A stretch of 64,000 nt of DNA from Flavobacteriales bacterium 34_180_T64 (GTDB lineage: Bacteria; Bacteroidota; Bacteroidia; Flavobacteriales; Flavobacteriaceae). Below the pieces are notes generated by a model. That model had not been told where the DNA came from, made no database searches, and saw only the letters and a program-made list of their open reading frames with translations. The stretch lies in assembly GCA_002162765.1 (NCBI GenBank), contig MAAR01000017.1:186001-250000 (forward strand), written 5' to 3'. Below are positions 18,101-26,899 of this stretch, piece after piece (the first letter of the stretch is position 1; every line of letters starts with the position of its first letter). Made by a program: the position numbers and the translations under genes.

Positions 18101-21100
18101 AGTGTGGTCAGCTTATAACATCCATTTACATTATCCTGAACCCGGACCCATAATATCTGATTAAAGGGGGTTGTGTTGGTATAGGATAACGGAGTAGCTA
18201 TCGCTAAAACTCCGGCATCTGCATTACCTTCAGTCTCATAATAACTTACTATAAATTGTAAGGGATCTAAGCCATCTAAGATCTCTGAATCCTTACTGGT
18301 CAAATCAAACTGTGCAAAGCCATCAGCTGATGCATCATCACACTCCTCTAATGGGGTTGGATCTTCTATCTGCGGTGTAGGGTTTACAATCAATATGAGC
18401 TCTACTATGGTAGCACAATCCGTAGATATGGTAGCACTCTCTACACGTACATAAATAGTCTGGGTATCAGCTACTATATTATTATAGGGACTCACTAGTG
18501 CATTCACATTATTATCTGCATCTGCCATGGTCTCATGATAACTCACCTCTAATGCCGGATCACCGCCAGTAATCTCATTCTGGGAATCCTCCAAGGTGAA
18601 TACTCCAAATCCATCACTGTCCGGATCACAATACTCTAAGGGCGTCGGAACATTGGCTATCGGTGCCTGCTCTACTACTAAATCTAAAGTCGTAGTCGTA
18701 TAACAGCCCGTAACTATATCCTGAACCCGTACATAAATCGTTTGTGGATTACTCGTATTGGTATATGGAATCGCTAACGCATTTAATCCCGCATCTGCAT
18801 CCGCCTGTGAAAAATAATACGTCACCGAATAATTGGGATTGTTACCACTAATCTCTGAGTTCTTCAGTGTTAAATCTATCTGGGTCAAACCATCTGGGGT
18901 ACCATCATCACAAACCTCTAAAGCTGTCGGTACTACCAATTGTGGTAAAGGATTTACTATTAAATTAAACGTGCCTGTATCAGCACATCCTGTTAAACCA
19001 TTAGTTAACCTGATATAAATCGTCTGTGGATTACTCGTGTTTAAATACGGACTCAACAGTGCATTTAATCCTGCAGCGGCATCCCCCTGAGTCTCATGAT
19101 ATGTTACACTTAGATTGGCCTGACCATCGATAATCTCTACGTCCTTTGTCGTTAAAATAAAAAACTCCTGCTCATCGCCTGGATTATTATCATCACATAA
19201 CAAGTAATCAGTGATCGAAACTATTGTTGGCAATGTATTTACTAATAATACCAATTCTACACTATCATAACAACCTGTCAAATCATCCTCCAAGCGTACA
19301 TAAACCGTTTGAACTGAAGGAACTATATTCATATAAGGACTTCCCAATGCATTAACAGCTGTATCTGCATCTGACTGCGTCTCATGATAGGTCACACTCA
19401 TGCCTACTTGGCCGCCTAATATCTCTGCATCCTTTAGCGTCAAATCAAAACTGGTAAAGCCATCATTATCATCATCACAAACTTCCAATGCCGTTGGCAA
19501 TACCGCCACTGGCAAGGGATTAACAACTAAATCTAAAATCGTTGTGTTATAACAATTAGTGGTCGTATCCTCTAATCGTACATAAACCGTTTGAGTATTT
19601 ATGATAATATTGGCATAAGGTGAGAAAATCTCATTCGTAGCCCCATCTGCATCTGCCTGTGTCTCATAATACGTTACATTTACTCCAGCCTGGCCATTTA
19701 ATATCTCTGCATTCTTATCCGTTAAAGTGAATATCCCAAATCCATCACCATCATCATCACAAACCTTCAAGGCTGTTGGAACAATTACTAATGGTAAAGG
19801 ATTTATTAGTAAATTGAAAGTCCCCGTGTCTGAACAGCCCGTTAATCCATTGGTTAATCTGATATAAATCGTCTGGGGATTACTTGTATTTAAATACGGA
19901 CTCACTAGCGCATTTATACCCGCATCTGCATCCCCTTGGGTCTCATGATAAGTAACCGTTACATTGGCCTGACCATCAATGACCTCTAGATCCTTGGTCG
20001 TTAAATCAAATGACTCCTGCCCATCACCAGCATTATTATCGTCACATAATATATAATCTGTTATCGAATTAATTTCGGGTATTAATAACACATTTAATGT
20101 AATTGTACTTGTGGCGAAACAACTAGCCCCATTAGCTTCTGCTCTTACATAAATTATCTCACCGTCGGTCCCGTTATAGCTATTAGTCCCTGTAATCGCA
20201 CCAGTATTATTTTCAGCATCAGTTTGCGATGTATGAAAAGTAACTGTGTAATCTAAAACATCCAATGGGTTTAATATGTTAGTAACCTCACTGTCCAAAT
20301 CAAAAGATATTGAAGCTGTCGGACTACATACTGTTAATGAAATATCATTTATAACGACATCTGCAACAGTAATCAAAAAACTGTCTGTGAACACATCTCC
20401 GCATTCATCTGTAATAGTTACAGTATAGGTAGTATTTGTTATAGGGGAAAATACTGGATTAGGCAAATTCGGGTCGCTTACATCCGTAATGGGAGTCCAG
20501 CTATAATTAACTGCTCCTTCAATACTAGCATCCACGCTTGACACACTGTCTCCACTACAAATATTTTGATCTAAAAGATTGGAGCTAAATGAAATATAAT
20601 CAAAACAAACGACATGTTGATTACTTGCTCCTCCTGTTGAAGCGGTAAACCCAAAATATACGTCAGATACACCACTGAAAATTGAATTAATTATATCACC
20701 TGTATAACTTAATCGTTGATCACAATCAAAAAATACTGCTAAAGTATTTGTGGCTGCAGTCCATACTATTTTTATATCATGTTCATTTCCGTCTTCAATA
20801 TTCGTAGATGTAATTGAAGCCTGAATTGGGCCTGCTAAATTCGCAGCAAAAGTATGATTGTTTAGCCCATTTGAAATAATTGCTATATGATCAAAGAATG
20901 GATCGGCCAAGTCATTGTTTTGCCATGTATCAAATTCAATAGCTAAAGAGTTTAAAATACCTCCATATCCCATTCCTCCTCCTAAACCACCAATTATCGG
21001 GTTTGTCGAATCTTTAAAGACTAGGGTCATTCCATCTGCACCATTAGCGTCATTTGTTCCGAAATTAGCCCTGAAGTCAATTATAAAATCACTTGATAAA

Positions 21101-21276
21101 TCTATTGCATTTGAATACCAAACTGCTCCTGCTTGATTAAATAGATCAGGGGTTATTCTATAGCAATCACCACCTAAATCATTAGCATCTCCTACAAACG
21201 AAGGTATAAGCTGTGCATTCGCTTTAGAACTAAAACAAAAAATTAATATTAATAAAAAGCATTTTTTTAAGACCAT
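15196..21276 (-). CDS. Giant lectin/repeat surface protein with T9SS type B tail
   Basis: A 2026-residue secreted protein. Order: signal peptide (1-21), an L-type (legume-lectin-like) domain (about 25-235, with GADGMTLVFKD and SLAIEFDTW), an Ig-like segment (240-305), about 15 degenerate repeats of ~95 residues (305-1785), a further Ig-like region, and a gliding-motility/T9SS type B C-terminal domain (last ~85 residues, from FLTPNGDGYHDTW). Each repeat has the core pattern CDDxxDGFxxFDLxxKDxEI...VTYHETQxDAD...SPYxN...NPQTIYVRxxNxxTGCY...VNPLP. Acidic DxDxDG runs suggest calcium binding. Expected role: cell-surface adhesion or glycan capture. The coding DNA is visibly richer in G+C than its neighbours. 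It is alone on its strand segment, with no operon partner. Confidence 0.88.
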   Translation of the reverse strand: MVLKKCFLLILIFCFSSKANAQLIPSFVGDANDLGGDCYRITPDLFNQAGAVWYSNAIDLSSDFIIDFRANFGTNDANGADGMTLVFKDSTNPIIGGLGGGMGYGGILNSLAIEFDTWQNNDLADPFFDHIAIISNGLNNHTFAANLAGPIQASITSTNIEDGNEHDIKIVWTAATNTLAVFFDCDQRLSYTGDIINSIFSGVSDVYFGFTASTGGASNQHVVCFDYISFSSNLLDQNICSGDSVSSVDASIEGAVNYSWTPITDVSDPNLPNPVFSPITNTTYTVTITDECGDVFTDSFLITVADVVINDISLTVCSPTASISFDLDSEVTNILNPLDVLDYTVTFHTSQTDAENNTGAITGTNSYNGTDGEIIYVRAEANGASCFATSTITLNVLLIPEINSITDYILCDDNNAGDGQESFDLTTKDLEVIDGQANVTVTYHETQGDADAGINALVSPYLNTSNPQTIYIRLTNGLTGCSDTGTFNLLINPLPLVIVPTALKVCDDDGDGFGIFTLTDKNAEILNGQAGVNVTYYETQADADGATNEIFSPYANIIINTQTVYVRLEDTTTNCYNTTILDLVVNPLPVAVLPTALEVCDDDNDGFTSFDLTLKDAEILGGQVGMSVTYHETQSDADTAVNALGSPYMNIVPSVQTVYVRLEDDLTGCYDSVELVLLVNTLPTIVSITDYLLCDDNNPGDEQEFFILTTKDVEIIDGQANLSVTYHETQGDAAAGLNALLSPYLNTSNPQTIYIRLTNGLTGCADTGTFNLIVNPLPQLVVPTALEVCDDGTPDGLTQIDLTLKNSEISGNNPNYSVTYYFSQADADAGLNALAIPYTNTSNPQTIYVRVQDIVTGCYTTTTLDLVVEQAPIANVPTPLEYCDPDSDGFGVFTLEDSQNEITGGDPALEVSYHETMADADNNVNALVSPYNNIVADTQTIYVRVESATISTDCATIVELILIVNPTPQIEDPTPLEECDDASADGFAQFDLTSKDSEILDGLDPLQFIVSYYETEGNADAGVLAIATPLSYTNTTPFNQILWVRVQDNVNGCYKLTTLELIVNALPVLVQPTPLELCDYNNPGDEMEAFALEDSSDEILNGQTGISLSYYQTQLDADNGTNQIFSPYTNTVNPQTIYVRATNDVTGCVSTITLDLRVNPIPSPAVPTPLEECDEDNDGFASFDLETRTLEIINGELDIVVTYHETQADADNAQNALVSPYNNIVPDTQTIYARAQNVLTGCYTVVGYVLNVLPSPVVPVTIDDYVICDTNTDGVAQFDFVTVMNPIIYGSQSTVDFLLTYHLTQVDADSGANPIANTGNYTNLSNPQTIYVRLVSAINGCVTTGFFDIRVELPPTAVQPTPLEICDDEVADELTEFDLTLKDNEITGGQASWSVSYYETDADAQSGLNAIDPADAYTNTSVNGAAPNPQTLYVVVTDTDTGCTDYTTLTIRVLPNPTPSTDPDDLELCDDINPGDAEEVFDLTANELYIINGESGVTASYHETQEDADLGLNAIVDPTMYTNTSTPQMIYVRVTNDITGCYTIVSFDIIVHPLPDVVAVTDLIECELNNDGFYDFDLGGKDTEVLNGQDALVFAVTYHATQGDADNLQNALVSPYTNLTNPQQIFVAITNTITGCSISTQSFNIELHEAAEANSDMDPILYELCDDNMETDGDPTNDTTQFDLTPVSTVLDLDPLSVQAQILDGQDPANYIVSYYETAMDADLGVNPLPFLYENTSVNGNVANPQVIYVRVDNDTPDGGGMDTSICYAVSELTLQVNPLPEFVLEESYILCVDTNGTEVLAVPLLDTGLSPLDYSFEWTLGGVILAGETGPSLTPLQGGTYSVTAIDNITGCPNTAITEVIESAPPSIEADVTTQAFEENNVIVAQATGLGVYEYSLDDGMWQESGTFTGVSAGEHVITARDTIGCGYASVSVIVMDYPEFLTPNGDGYHDTWNIIGIGNQPSAKIYIFDRYGKLLKQLSPTSQGWNGTYNGALMPTSDYWFVVEYNEPNNGKRKEFKAHFTLKR
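15950..20360 (-). repeat. About 15 tandem ~285-base coding repeats
   Basis: In-frame repeats encoding the ~95-residue units of the giant surface protein. Units starting DYILCDDNNAGDGQE and DYLLCDDNNPGDEQE, three units apart, are close to identical through SPYLNTSNPQTIYIRLTNGL, pointing to a later block duplication on top of older unit-by-unit amplification. Boundaries are approximate. Confidence 0.8.
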
Positions 21277-21340
21277 ATAAAATTAATTATTCATGGTTAT
21301 TTATCACAAAATAATTCATGAAAAAGCGGCACTAAATTTG

Positions 21341-21371
21341 TGGAGAAGATGGGACTCGAACCCACGACCTC
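21341..21371 (-). other. tRNA 3'-end fragment (possible att footprint)
   Basis: On the minus strand the 31 bases form a variable loop (AGGTC), a T arm (GTGGG, loop TTCGAGT, CCCAT) and the 3' acceptor strand CTTCTCC plus discriminator A. No D arm, anticodon arm or matching 5' acceptor GGAGAAG occurs upstream; the lacI-family gene ends 20 bases away. It is therefore a partial tRNA gene, as left when an element inserts in a tRNA 3' end. Isoacceptor not assignable. Confidence 0.75.
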
Positions 21372-21390
21372 TTTATTAAAATATGTTTTC

Positions 21391-22395
21391 TTAAATCTCT
21401 TTATCATAGATTTCTACTGGAATAATTTTAGTTAAATAATTAATGTCATTTACTTCTAAATTTAACCTATCAATTAATAGTCTTACAGAAATATTCCCTA
21501 TGATTTCAGCGTTCTGTTTAACATAAGACAATTTTGGAGTAGACATTTCCGAAGTCATTTCATCAGCAAATCCTATAATTGACATTTCGCTTGGAATTTT
21601 ATAGCCAATATCTTTAGCAATATTTAATGCCATCGTTCCCAACTTATTATCGGCAGAAATGATTCCGTCAACATTTGAATTGTTTTTAAAAAACATTGCT
21701 AATTCTTCATGATAATTACTATCCTCATTCATAATTAAAATTAAAGGTACCTTTTCTTTTTTGAACACATCATTTATCTTTTTAATAAAGCCAGCTTTTC
21801 TACTTTTTCCAACATTTAATTCATCTATAGCGCTAATAAAAGCAATATTTTTTCTTTTTTTATCAATGAGAAATTGTGTCGCTTGTTGAGCTACTAGAAA
21901 ATCATCAATGATTACCTTATCACATTCAAAATCTTTTAAAACGCGATCGAACATCACCAACGGAACGTTATTCTCCTTTAACTTATTAAAATGAGTAAAT
22001 TTAGATTTTACGATTGTCTCTTCAGATAACGCCAATATCAAACCATCAGCACTACCTGTTGTTAAAAGTTCTATGCTTTTCACTTCTTTTTCTAATGACT
22101 CATTTGATAGACAAGTTATAATATTATAACCATGTTTAGTCGCTTCTTTTTCAATACCAAAAAGAACTTTCGCAAAAAAATGATTAAGAATATCTGGAAT
22201 GATAACTCCAATTGTTTTTGTCTTTTGATTCTTTAAACTTAATGCAACTTTATTAGGCTTATAATTTAATTGTTGTGCTAACGTTTTAACCCGAATAATG
22301 GTTTCCCGTCCAATTTCATCACTATCGTGAAGCGCTTTTGATACTGTTGATATTGAAACATCTAATTGTTTCGCCAACTCTTTTAATGTAACCAT
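21391..22395 (-). CDS. LacI-family transcriptional regulator
   Basis: A 334-residue regulator of standard LacI/GalR length. The N-terminal helix-turn-helix (VTLKELAKQLDVSISTVSKALHD, residues 2-24) and hinge helix are typical, followed by NYKPNKVALSLK and a periplasmic-binding-protein-like sensor domain (IGVIIPDILNHFFAKVLFGIE; SIIGFADEMTSEMSTPKLSYVKQ). It lies at the end of the glucan locus, reading in the same direction, 80 bases beyond the T9SS glycan-binding gene and its terminator. It probably senses a glucose-derived ligand or oligosaccharide and controls the cytoplasmic part of the locus; that role is inferred. A palindrome search for its operator was not conclusive. Confidence 0.88.
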   Translation of the reverse strand: MVTLKELAKQLDVSISTVSKALHDSDEIGRETIIRVKTLAQQLNYKPNKVALSLKNQKTKTIGVIIPDILNHFFAKVLFGIEKEATKHGYNIITCLSNESLEKEVKSIELLTTGSADGLILALSEETIVKSKFTHFNKLKENNVPLVMFDRVLKDFECDKVIIDDFLVAQQATQFLIDKKRKNIAFISAIDELNVGKSRKAGFIKKINDVFKKEKVPLILIMNEDSNYHEELAMFFKNNSNVDGIISADNKLGTMALNIAKDIGYKIPSEMSIIGFADEMTSEMSTPKLSYVKQNAEIIGNISVRLLIDRLNLEVNDINYLTKIIPVEIYDKEI

Positions 22396-22416
22396 AAGAA
22401 TTTTTATTAAAATTAA

Positions 22417-22452
22417 AAAAGAGTGTGTTTATATGGCAAAACACACTCTTTT
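22417..22452 (-). terminator. Rho-independent terminator after the T9SS glycan-binding gene
   Basis: Perfect 14-base stem aaaagagtgtgttt / aaacacactctttt with an 8-base loop. Read on the minus strand the stem is followed by a run of T. It lies 22 bases after the stop of the gene ending at 22475 and separates it from the LacI-family gene. Confidence 0.85.
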
Positions 22453-22474
22453 ACAACTATTCAAATAATCTAAT

Positions 22475-23965
22475 TTAATTTTTAATCAATTTAATGCTTT
22501 GAGTTCCTTTTGCAGATTCTAAGTTTGCAAAGTATAATCCTTTCGGTAATGATGATGCGTCAATTTGAGCTTCATTAGACATAGGATTTAAAACCATTAC
22601 GCTTTTCCCTAATACATCATAAACATGTATTTTAGAAATTATAGAATTTGCTTTTACATTCCAAACATTTTGTGTTGGATTTGGATAAACTTTAAATTCA
22701 GCAACATTAAACTCGTTTATACCTAAGCTATTGGTTGTGCTAAAGAAAATATTGTCTATATACACAGTCCCATTTCCGGTAAATAGAGTTTCTTTAAGGT
22801 CTACACCATCCCAAGTTCCACTCACTAAATCTGGGTGATTCGCATAGTGAGATAGAGGAATAAATACACTTACCCATTGTCCTAAAACAATTGGTGCATC
22901 TTGGCCTGCTCCAAACCTGTAAAAAGGCTCTTCTGGATTTCCACAGCATATTGTTGCACTTAATGAATTATCTATTAATGAAAAATTAAACCCTGTGGAA
23001 GTTGTAGCATAGTAATTTAAATGAACATAAGTATAAGTTCCTGTAGCATTAAAGTTTTCACCAAAACCACTACCGAAGAAATTAATGTTTTCAGCTTTAA
23101 GAACAGTATCTCCATTTAAGTCTGGCTCTGAAAAAACCATACCACCTCCAGAAAAAGCAATTAAATTAAATCCAGTAAAATCTGAAGAATTTGGGTTTCC
23201 ACTTAATTCGCTATAGATATAAAAATCAGCACCTGTTGATCCATTATTTCCAGGTCCCTCAGTTGGATCTTCAATACATGCATCACAATCCGGACCACCA
23301 CAATCTACACCCGTTTCGTTACCATTTTCAATACCATCTGAGCATGTTGGGGCTGGTGGATCAGTTAGTTTGTTTGCTCCCCAAGAAATATTGTCTACAA
23401 GTAGCTCAACATCTCCAGTTCTTGTACCACCATCACAAGTAAAATCTATAAAGACAACCATTTGATCTATGTTCACATTATCACCACTAGCTGCACCAGC
23501 AGAAATATCCCATGTTAGAGTTTCCCATACACCATCAGCGGAAACAGCTCCCTCACTACCTGTTATTTGAAAAATAGTACCATCTGTTGCATTTGCAAAC
23601 TTTATTCCAACATTAGCACCAGATCCGGCACTTCTATTAACATCCATACTTAAAGTTAAGTTACTTGTAACGGCTCCATCCAACTCCCAAGTACCTAAAG
23701 CACCATGAAAATTAATGGCTCCAGCATAACAGGCTGAACCTTGTGCCATGGTCAATCTTAAAACTTGAGTGGTACCAGAAGTATTAGTTCCATTCAGTAT
23801 TGAATTAGTTACAATTGAAAGACCAGGTGAAGGATTTTCAAAAGTAGTCCAATTTCCAGCAGTAGCATCTGCACTTCCAGGCTCAAAACCTAGATTATAA
23901 ATTTGTTGTTGACCATAACCTAAAAACGTGATTAATAGGATACTTAAAAATGTAATTTTTTTCAT
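22475..23965 (-). CDS. Secreted two-domain glycan-binding-like protein with T9SS tail
   Basis: A 496-residue protein. Signal peptide MKKITFLSILLITFLGYGQ; first beta-sandwich (about 20-200, ending VELLVDNISW, typical of carbohydrate-binding jelly rolls); a cysteine-rich linker CSDGIENGNETGVDCGGPDC (about 210-229); a second beta-sandwich (about 245-410, ending GNGTVYIDNIFF); and a T9SS type A sorting domain (KVYPNPTQNVW to IKLIKN). No catalytic motif was seen. The second domain resembles the repeat domains of the 36021-38090 lipoprotein (both end in an xVYIDNxxF strand). It should sit on or leave the cell surface and bind laminarin. It is a single-gene unit with its own terminator. Binding function is inferred from fold and context. 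Confidence 0.75.
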   Translation of the reverse strand: MKKITFLSILLITFLGYGQQQIYNLGFEPGSADATAGNWTTFENPSPGLSIVTNSILNGTNTSGTTQVLRLTMAQGSACYAGAINFHGALGTWELDGAVTSNLTLSMDVNRSAGSGANVGIKFANATDGTIFQITGSEGAVSADGVWETLTWDISAGAASGDNVNIDQMVVFIDFTCDGGTRTGDVELLVDNISWGANKLTDPPAPTCSDGIENGNETGVDCGGPDCDACIEDPTEGPGNNGSTGADFYIYSELSGNPNSSDFTGFNLIAFSGGGMVFSEPDLNGDTVLKAENINFFGSGFGENFNATGTYTYVHLNYYATTSTGFNFSLIDNSLSATICCGNPEEPFYRFGAGQDAPIVLGQWVSVFIPLSHYANHPDLVSGTWDGVDLKETLFTGNGTVYIDNIFFSTTNSLGINEFNVAEFKVYPNPTQNVWNVKANSIISKIHVYDVLGKSVMVLNPMSNEAQIDASSLPKGLYFANLESAKGTQSIKLIKN

Positions 23966-24345
23966 GCTATTATATGTTTTAATTAATTATTTTTAAAAAA
24001 CTATATTGTTAGCTTTCGTTATTCGTAAATATAGATACGTTTGATTGTGAAATCCTTAAGAATGCACACTACAAAAAACATACATTGCAAAAAAAGAGGT
24101 TGTAATTTATCATTTCGTTAAACAACACCTATTATATATAACGATGTAGCAATGAAAGATTTAGAAAAACATCTGTTTAAATCCAACTGAAAGACAGATG
24201 TTGTAGTAATGTTGTGGTCGTAGAACAATCTGTATTGCTAGGCTTGTAAGATATTTAATATGAAAATTGAACTGAACATCAATAAACCTATTGAATCTAC
24301 ATTTTATTGTACAAAATAATGCAGAAATTATTTAAAATTGAAGTG
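23966..24345. other. 380-base gene-free region between two transcription units
   Basis: Lies between the start of the T9SS glycan-binding gene and the end of the cytoplasmic GH17 gene. It holds a hairpin (24168-24202) that may end the GH149-to-GH17 run, and AT-rich sequence expected to contain the promoter of the gene starting at 23965. I see no further gene. Confidence 0.6.
24163..24202 (-). terminator. Hairpin downstream of the GH17 gene
   Basis: Inverted repeat aacatctgt (24168-24176) and acagatgtt (24194-24202) with a 17-base loop. Read on the minus strand it is followed by TTTTTCT. It lies about 145 bases after the GH17 stop and may end the operon. Confidence 0.5.
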
Positions 24346-25230
24346 TTAATATTTCAAATTTTCGTCTTTATCCCATAGTCCCCAATAGGCTCCAACATCA
24401 CCTTCTGATCCTACTTTCCATGACTCATCAAATGAAGAAAAATAAAACATTTCGATGTTTGCTTCTTCAGACCAAAGCTGTGCATTTATAAAATATTTTA
24501 TTGCATTTTCTCGTGAAGGATGAGCTCCTCCTAAACTTGAACCAAAATTTGGCCATCCAGTTTCTGTAATAATTACTTTTTTACCGTTACCTGCTCTTAC
24601 AGCTTCATTGTACATTTCCTTCATATAAACTAAAGAATACTCTAAGCTACAACCTTCCCAAAATGGATAACAATTTGCTAAAATCACGTCACAAGCTTCA
24701 GTGATTTTTGGTCGTTTAGTAAATTCATAATAAGCGTCTACATAGCCAATTGGTATTCCCGGAATTGCTTCTTTTACCTCATACATGAATTTTAATAGTT
24801 CGTCTTCAGTTAAATCACCTCTATACATCACTTCATTTCCAACGGCTGCAATATCTACGAAACCTTCTTTAGCCAACTCAATTAAACCTGAAATTTCAAG
24901 TTTATTAATTTCTGAATTGTCCCCTAACCAAGCTCCAACAAATGTTTTTAATCCATATTCACGGGCTACACGTGGAATCATCTCATTACCTTCTGTGCAA
25001 GAAAATGAACGGATCCATTTCGTATACGGAACAATTAATTCTATACGTCTCCTTATTTGTTCTTCTGTTATTTGAGTTCCTGGTTTCTGTCCTTCTTCAT
25101 ATGGACTAAAACACAAGCCATGCATTCCATTATTAAGAACTCTTTTGAATAAATTTTGTACCCCTCTCTTGGTCTTATTGGCGTAATTAACTCCAGCCAA
25201 TGACATCACTTTTTCTGTTCTAATTGACAT
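24346..25230 (-). CDS. Cytoplasmic GH17 beta-1,3-glucan hydrolase
   Basis: A 294-residue GH17 (clan GH-A) TIM barrel. AVGNEV carries the acid/base Glu133 and ITETGWP the nucleophile Glu223. Length is close to the bare catalytic domain. There is no signal peptide or lipobox, so it should act in the cytoplasm on imported beta-1,3-gluco-oligosaccharides, unlike the lipoprotein GH17 encoded at 29417-30730. It is the last gene of the run that starts with the phosphorylase, 20 bases after the MFS transporter gene, which fits uptake followed by hydrolysis. Exact mode (exo or transglycosylating) cannot be read. Confidence 0.85.
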   Translation of the reverse strand: MSIRTEKVMSLAGVNYANKTKRGVQNLFKRVLNNGMHGLCFSPYEEGQKPGTQITEEQIRRRIELIVPYTKWIRSFSCTEGNEMIPRVAREYGLKTFVGAWLGDNSEINKLEISGLIELAKEGFVDIAAVGNEVMYRGDLTEDELLKFMYEVKEAIPGIPIGYVDAYYEFTKRPKITEACDVILANCYPFWEGCSLEYSLVYMKEMYNEAVRAGNGKKVIITETGWPNFGSSLGGAHPSRENAIKYFINAQLWSEEANIEMFYFSSFDESWKVGSEGDVGAYWGLWDKDENLKY

Positions 25231-25250
25231 AATATTTTTCTACGTTCAAG

Positions 25251-26891
25251 TTATAATTCTCCTCTTCGTTCAACTAATTCTGTTTTTATTTCACGAGCTC
25301 TTTTTTCATCAAGACTATATTTCCACATCACCCAAATTGCCAATGCAGCTGTAGATACCGGAATAATAATATCCGCTAGTCGTAACTTTGCCATTGTTTC
25401 GGCTGTTTGAGATATAGCACCTTCATCGAATCCAACTAAGTTTAATATCGCGCCACTAAGTACCAAAGCAATTGCCTGCCCCAACTTCACCATCCACCAA
25501 TATATTGCACCAAACGTGCCTTCCTTTCGAGGCATACCATTTTCAAGTTCATCTAAATCACAAACGTCAGCAGTCATACTCATCATTAAAGTAAATAATC
25601 CTCCTAAGCCAAAAGCGATAAATGGAATAGGCAAAAACATAAGCCATGGACCACCTTGGCTAGTATCCATACTAAACCATGACATACCTATGCTATCCAG
25701 AAAAGGATTGATTGCATCAAATATTGAAACCACAAAATTGTTTAATCCTTGACCAAAACTTGTCTGATTGAATTCCGCGTTTAATTCATTATCAAAACCC
25801 CACCATTTTAGAGAGTATCCAATAATAGAAATGACTGTTGAAATAATAAAAGCTTTCCGCTTTCCCCATTTATTTGCAATGCGAGAAATGATCGGAATAA
25901 CCATAAAGGCAGTAATTAATGCAGTGAGTGAAGCGAACCAAGCTGGCCAAGTACCTGCTAGAGCATAGCTACCATTATAAATGTAAAAGACTATTATGAA
26001 AAAGCTAAATGAGGCCACCATTTGAAATCCATTAAAGACTAAAAAAGTAGCTCCACATAACTTCATAAAAGGTTTGTTTTTAGACACTTCTTTAATCCCT
26101 TGAAATAATTCCTTGACATTCGATGATAATGTTTTAGAACTTATTTTTTTTCTATTTTCCATTTTTCCAACATCAATTCCTTTACAGAATAAAGCTGGCA
26201 AAATTCCAAGTACAGCACAAACTAACCCGACCATTAGCGATAATTTACGAACCCCCGTTGCTTGTAATTTTTCGTCTGTTATTTTTTGTAATTCATCGCC
26301 TGTAAGTCCCATTTCTCCAATCACTCTTAATGTTTCCTCACTTAGAGGAAAAACAGTAGGATCTGCGATAACAACCCAAAACCAAGGCACTAACATCCAT
26401 GCGACTTGTCCGACAGTATTTGCAAATGCCATTAAGCGCGTACGTTCGTTATAATCGGAAGTCATTTCATATCCTAAGCCCACCAACGGTGTAGCAAATA
26501 CAGTATTTCCGAGAAGAAACAGTAAAGACATCAAGAGGAAATACCAAAAGTTAAACATGACTGAATTGTCTTCACTCATTTGGAATAACAGCGCAAACAG
26601 TATCCCGCTCAAAATAGCTCCAACTAATATATATGGTCGACGTCTACCCCATCTTGACTTCGTATTATCAGAGATAAACCCCATAATAGGGTCAGTAATA
26701 GCATCGAATATTCTAGGCAAACCTCCCAACAAACCTGCTAAAAATGGATCCATTCCAAAAGCAGTTACCAAAAAGAACATAAAAACTGCTAAAGCTCCAG
26801 GTAATAAATTGAGTACTAAGTGCCCTGAGCCAAATGCCATTTTTTGACCAAAGGGTACTTTATCTCTTTTTGGTGTTATTATGTTTGACAT
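25251..26891 (-). CDS. MFS sugar symporter, glycoside-pentoside-hexuronide type
   Basis: A 546-residue inner-membrane transporter with about 12 helices. FGSGHLVLNLLPGALAVFMFF near the start, the loop GFISDNTKSRWGRRRPYI (about 71-88) and GFGLGGLFTLMMSMTADVCDLDEL-like C-terminal stretch are signatures of the GPH/MelB group, which couples sugar uptake to H+ or Na+. Slightly longer than MelB (about 470) because of an inserted segment after helix 6. It lies between GH30 and the cytoplasmic GH17 genes, 8 and 20 bases from them. Likely substrate: glucose, gentiobiose or short beta-glucans released in the periplasm. Substrate is inferred from the neighbours. Confidence 0.88.
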   Translation of the reverse strand: MSNIITPKRDKVPFGQKMAFGSGHLVLNLLPGALAVFMFFLVTAFGMDPFLAGLLGGLPRIFDAITDPIMGFISDNTKSRWGRRRPYILVGAILSGILFALLFQMSEDNSVMFNFWYFLLMSLLFLLGNTVFATPLVGLGYEMTSDYNERTRLMAFANTVGQVAWMLVPWFWVVIADPTVFPLSEETLRVIGEMGLTGDELQKITDEKLQATGVRKLSLMVGLVCAVLGILPALFCKGIDVGKMENRKKISSKTLSSNVKELFQGIKEVSKNKPFMKLCGATFLVFNGFQMVASFSFFIIVFYIYNGSYALAGTWPAWFASLTALITAFMVIPIISRIANKWGKRKAFIISTVISIIGYSLKWWGFDNELNAEFNQTSFGQGLNNFVVSIFDAINPFLDSIGMSWFSMDTSQGGPWLMFLPIPFIAFGLGGLFTLMMSMTADVCDLDELENGMPRKEGTFGAIYWWMVKLGQAIALVLSGAILNLVGFDEGAISQTAETMAKLRLADIIIPVSTAALAIWVMWKYSLDEKRAREIKTELVERRGEL

Positions 26892-26899
26892 ATGTAGTT

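Noticed and set aside
15950..20360. Long periodic repeats could suggest a CRISPR-like or satellite array.
   Set aside because: Period is ~285 bases, in frame, with conserved protein pattern; there are no short identical repeats with spacers and no cas genes.
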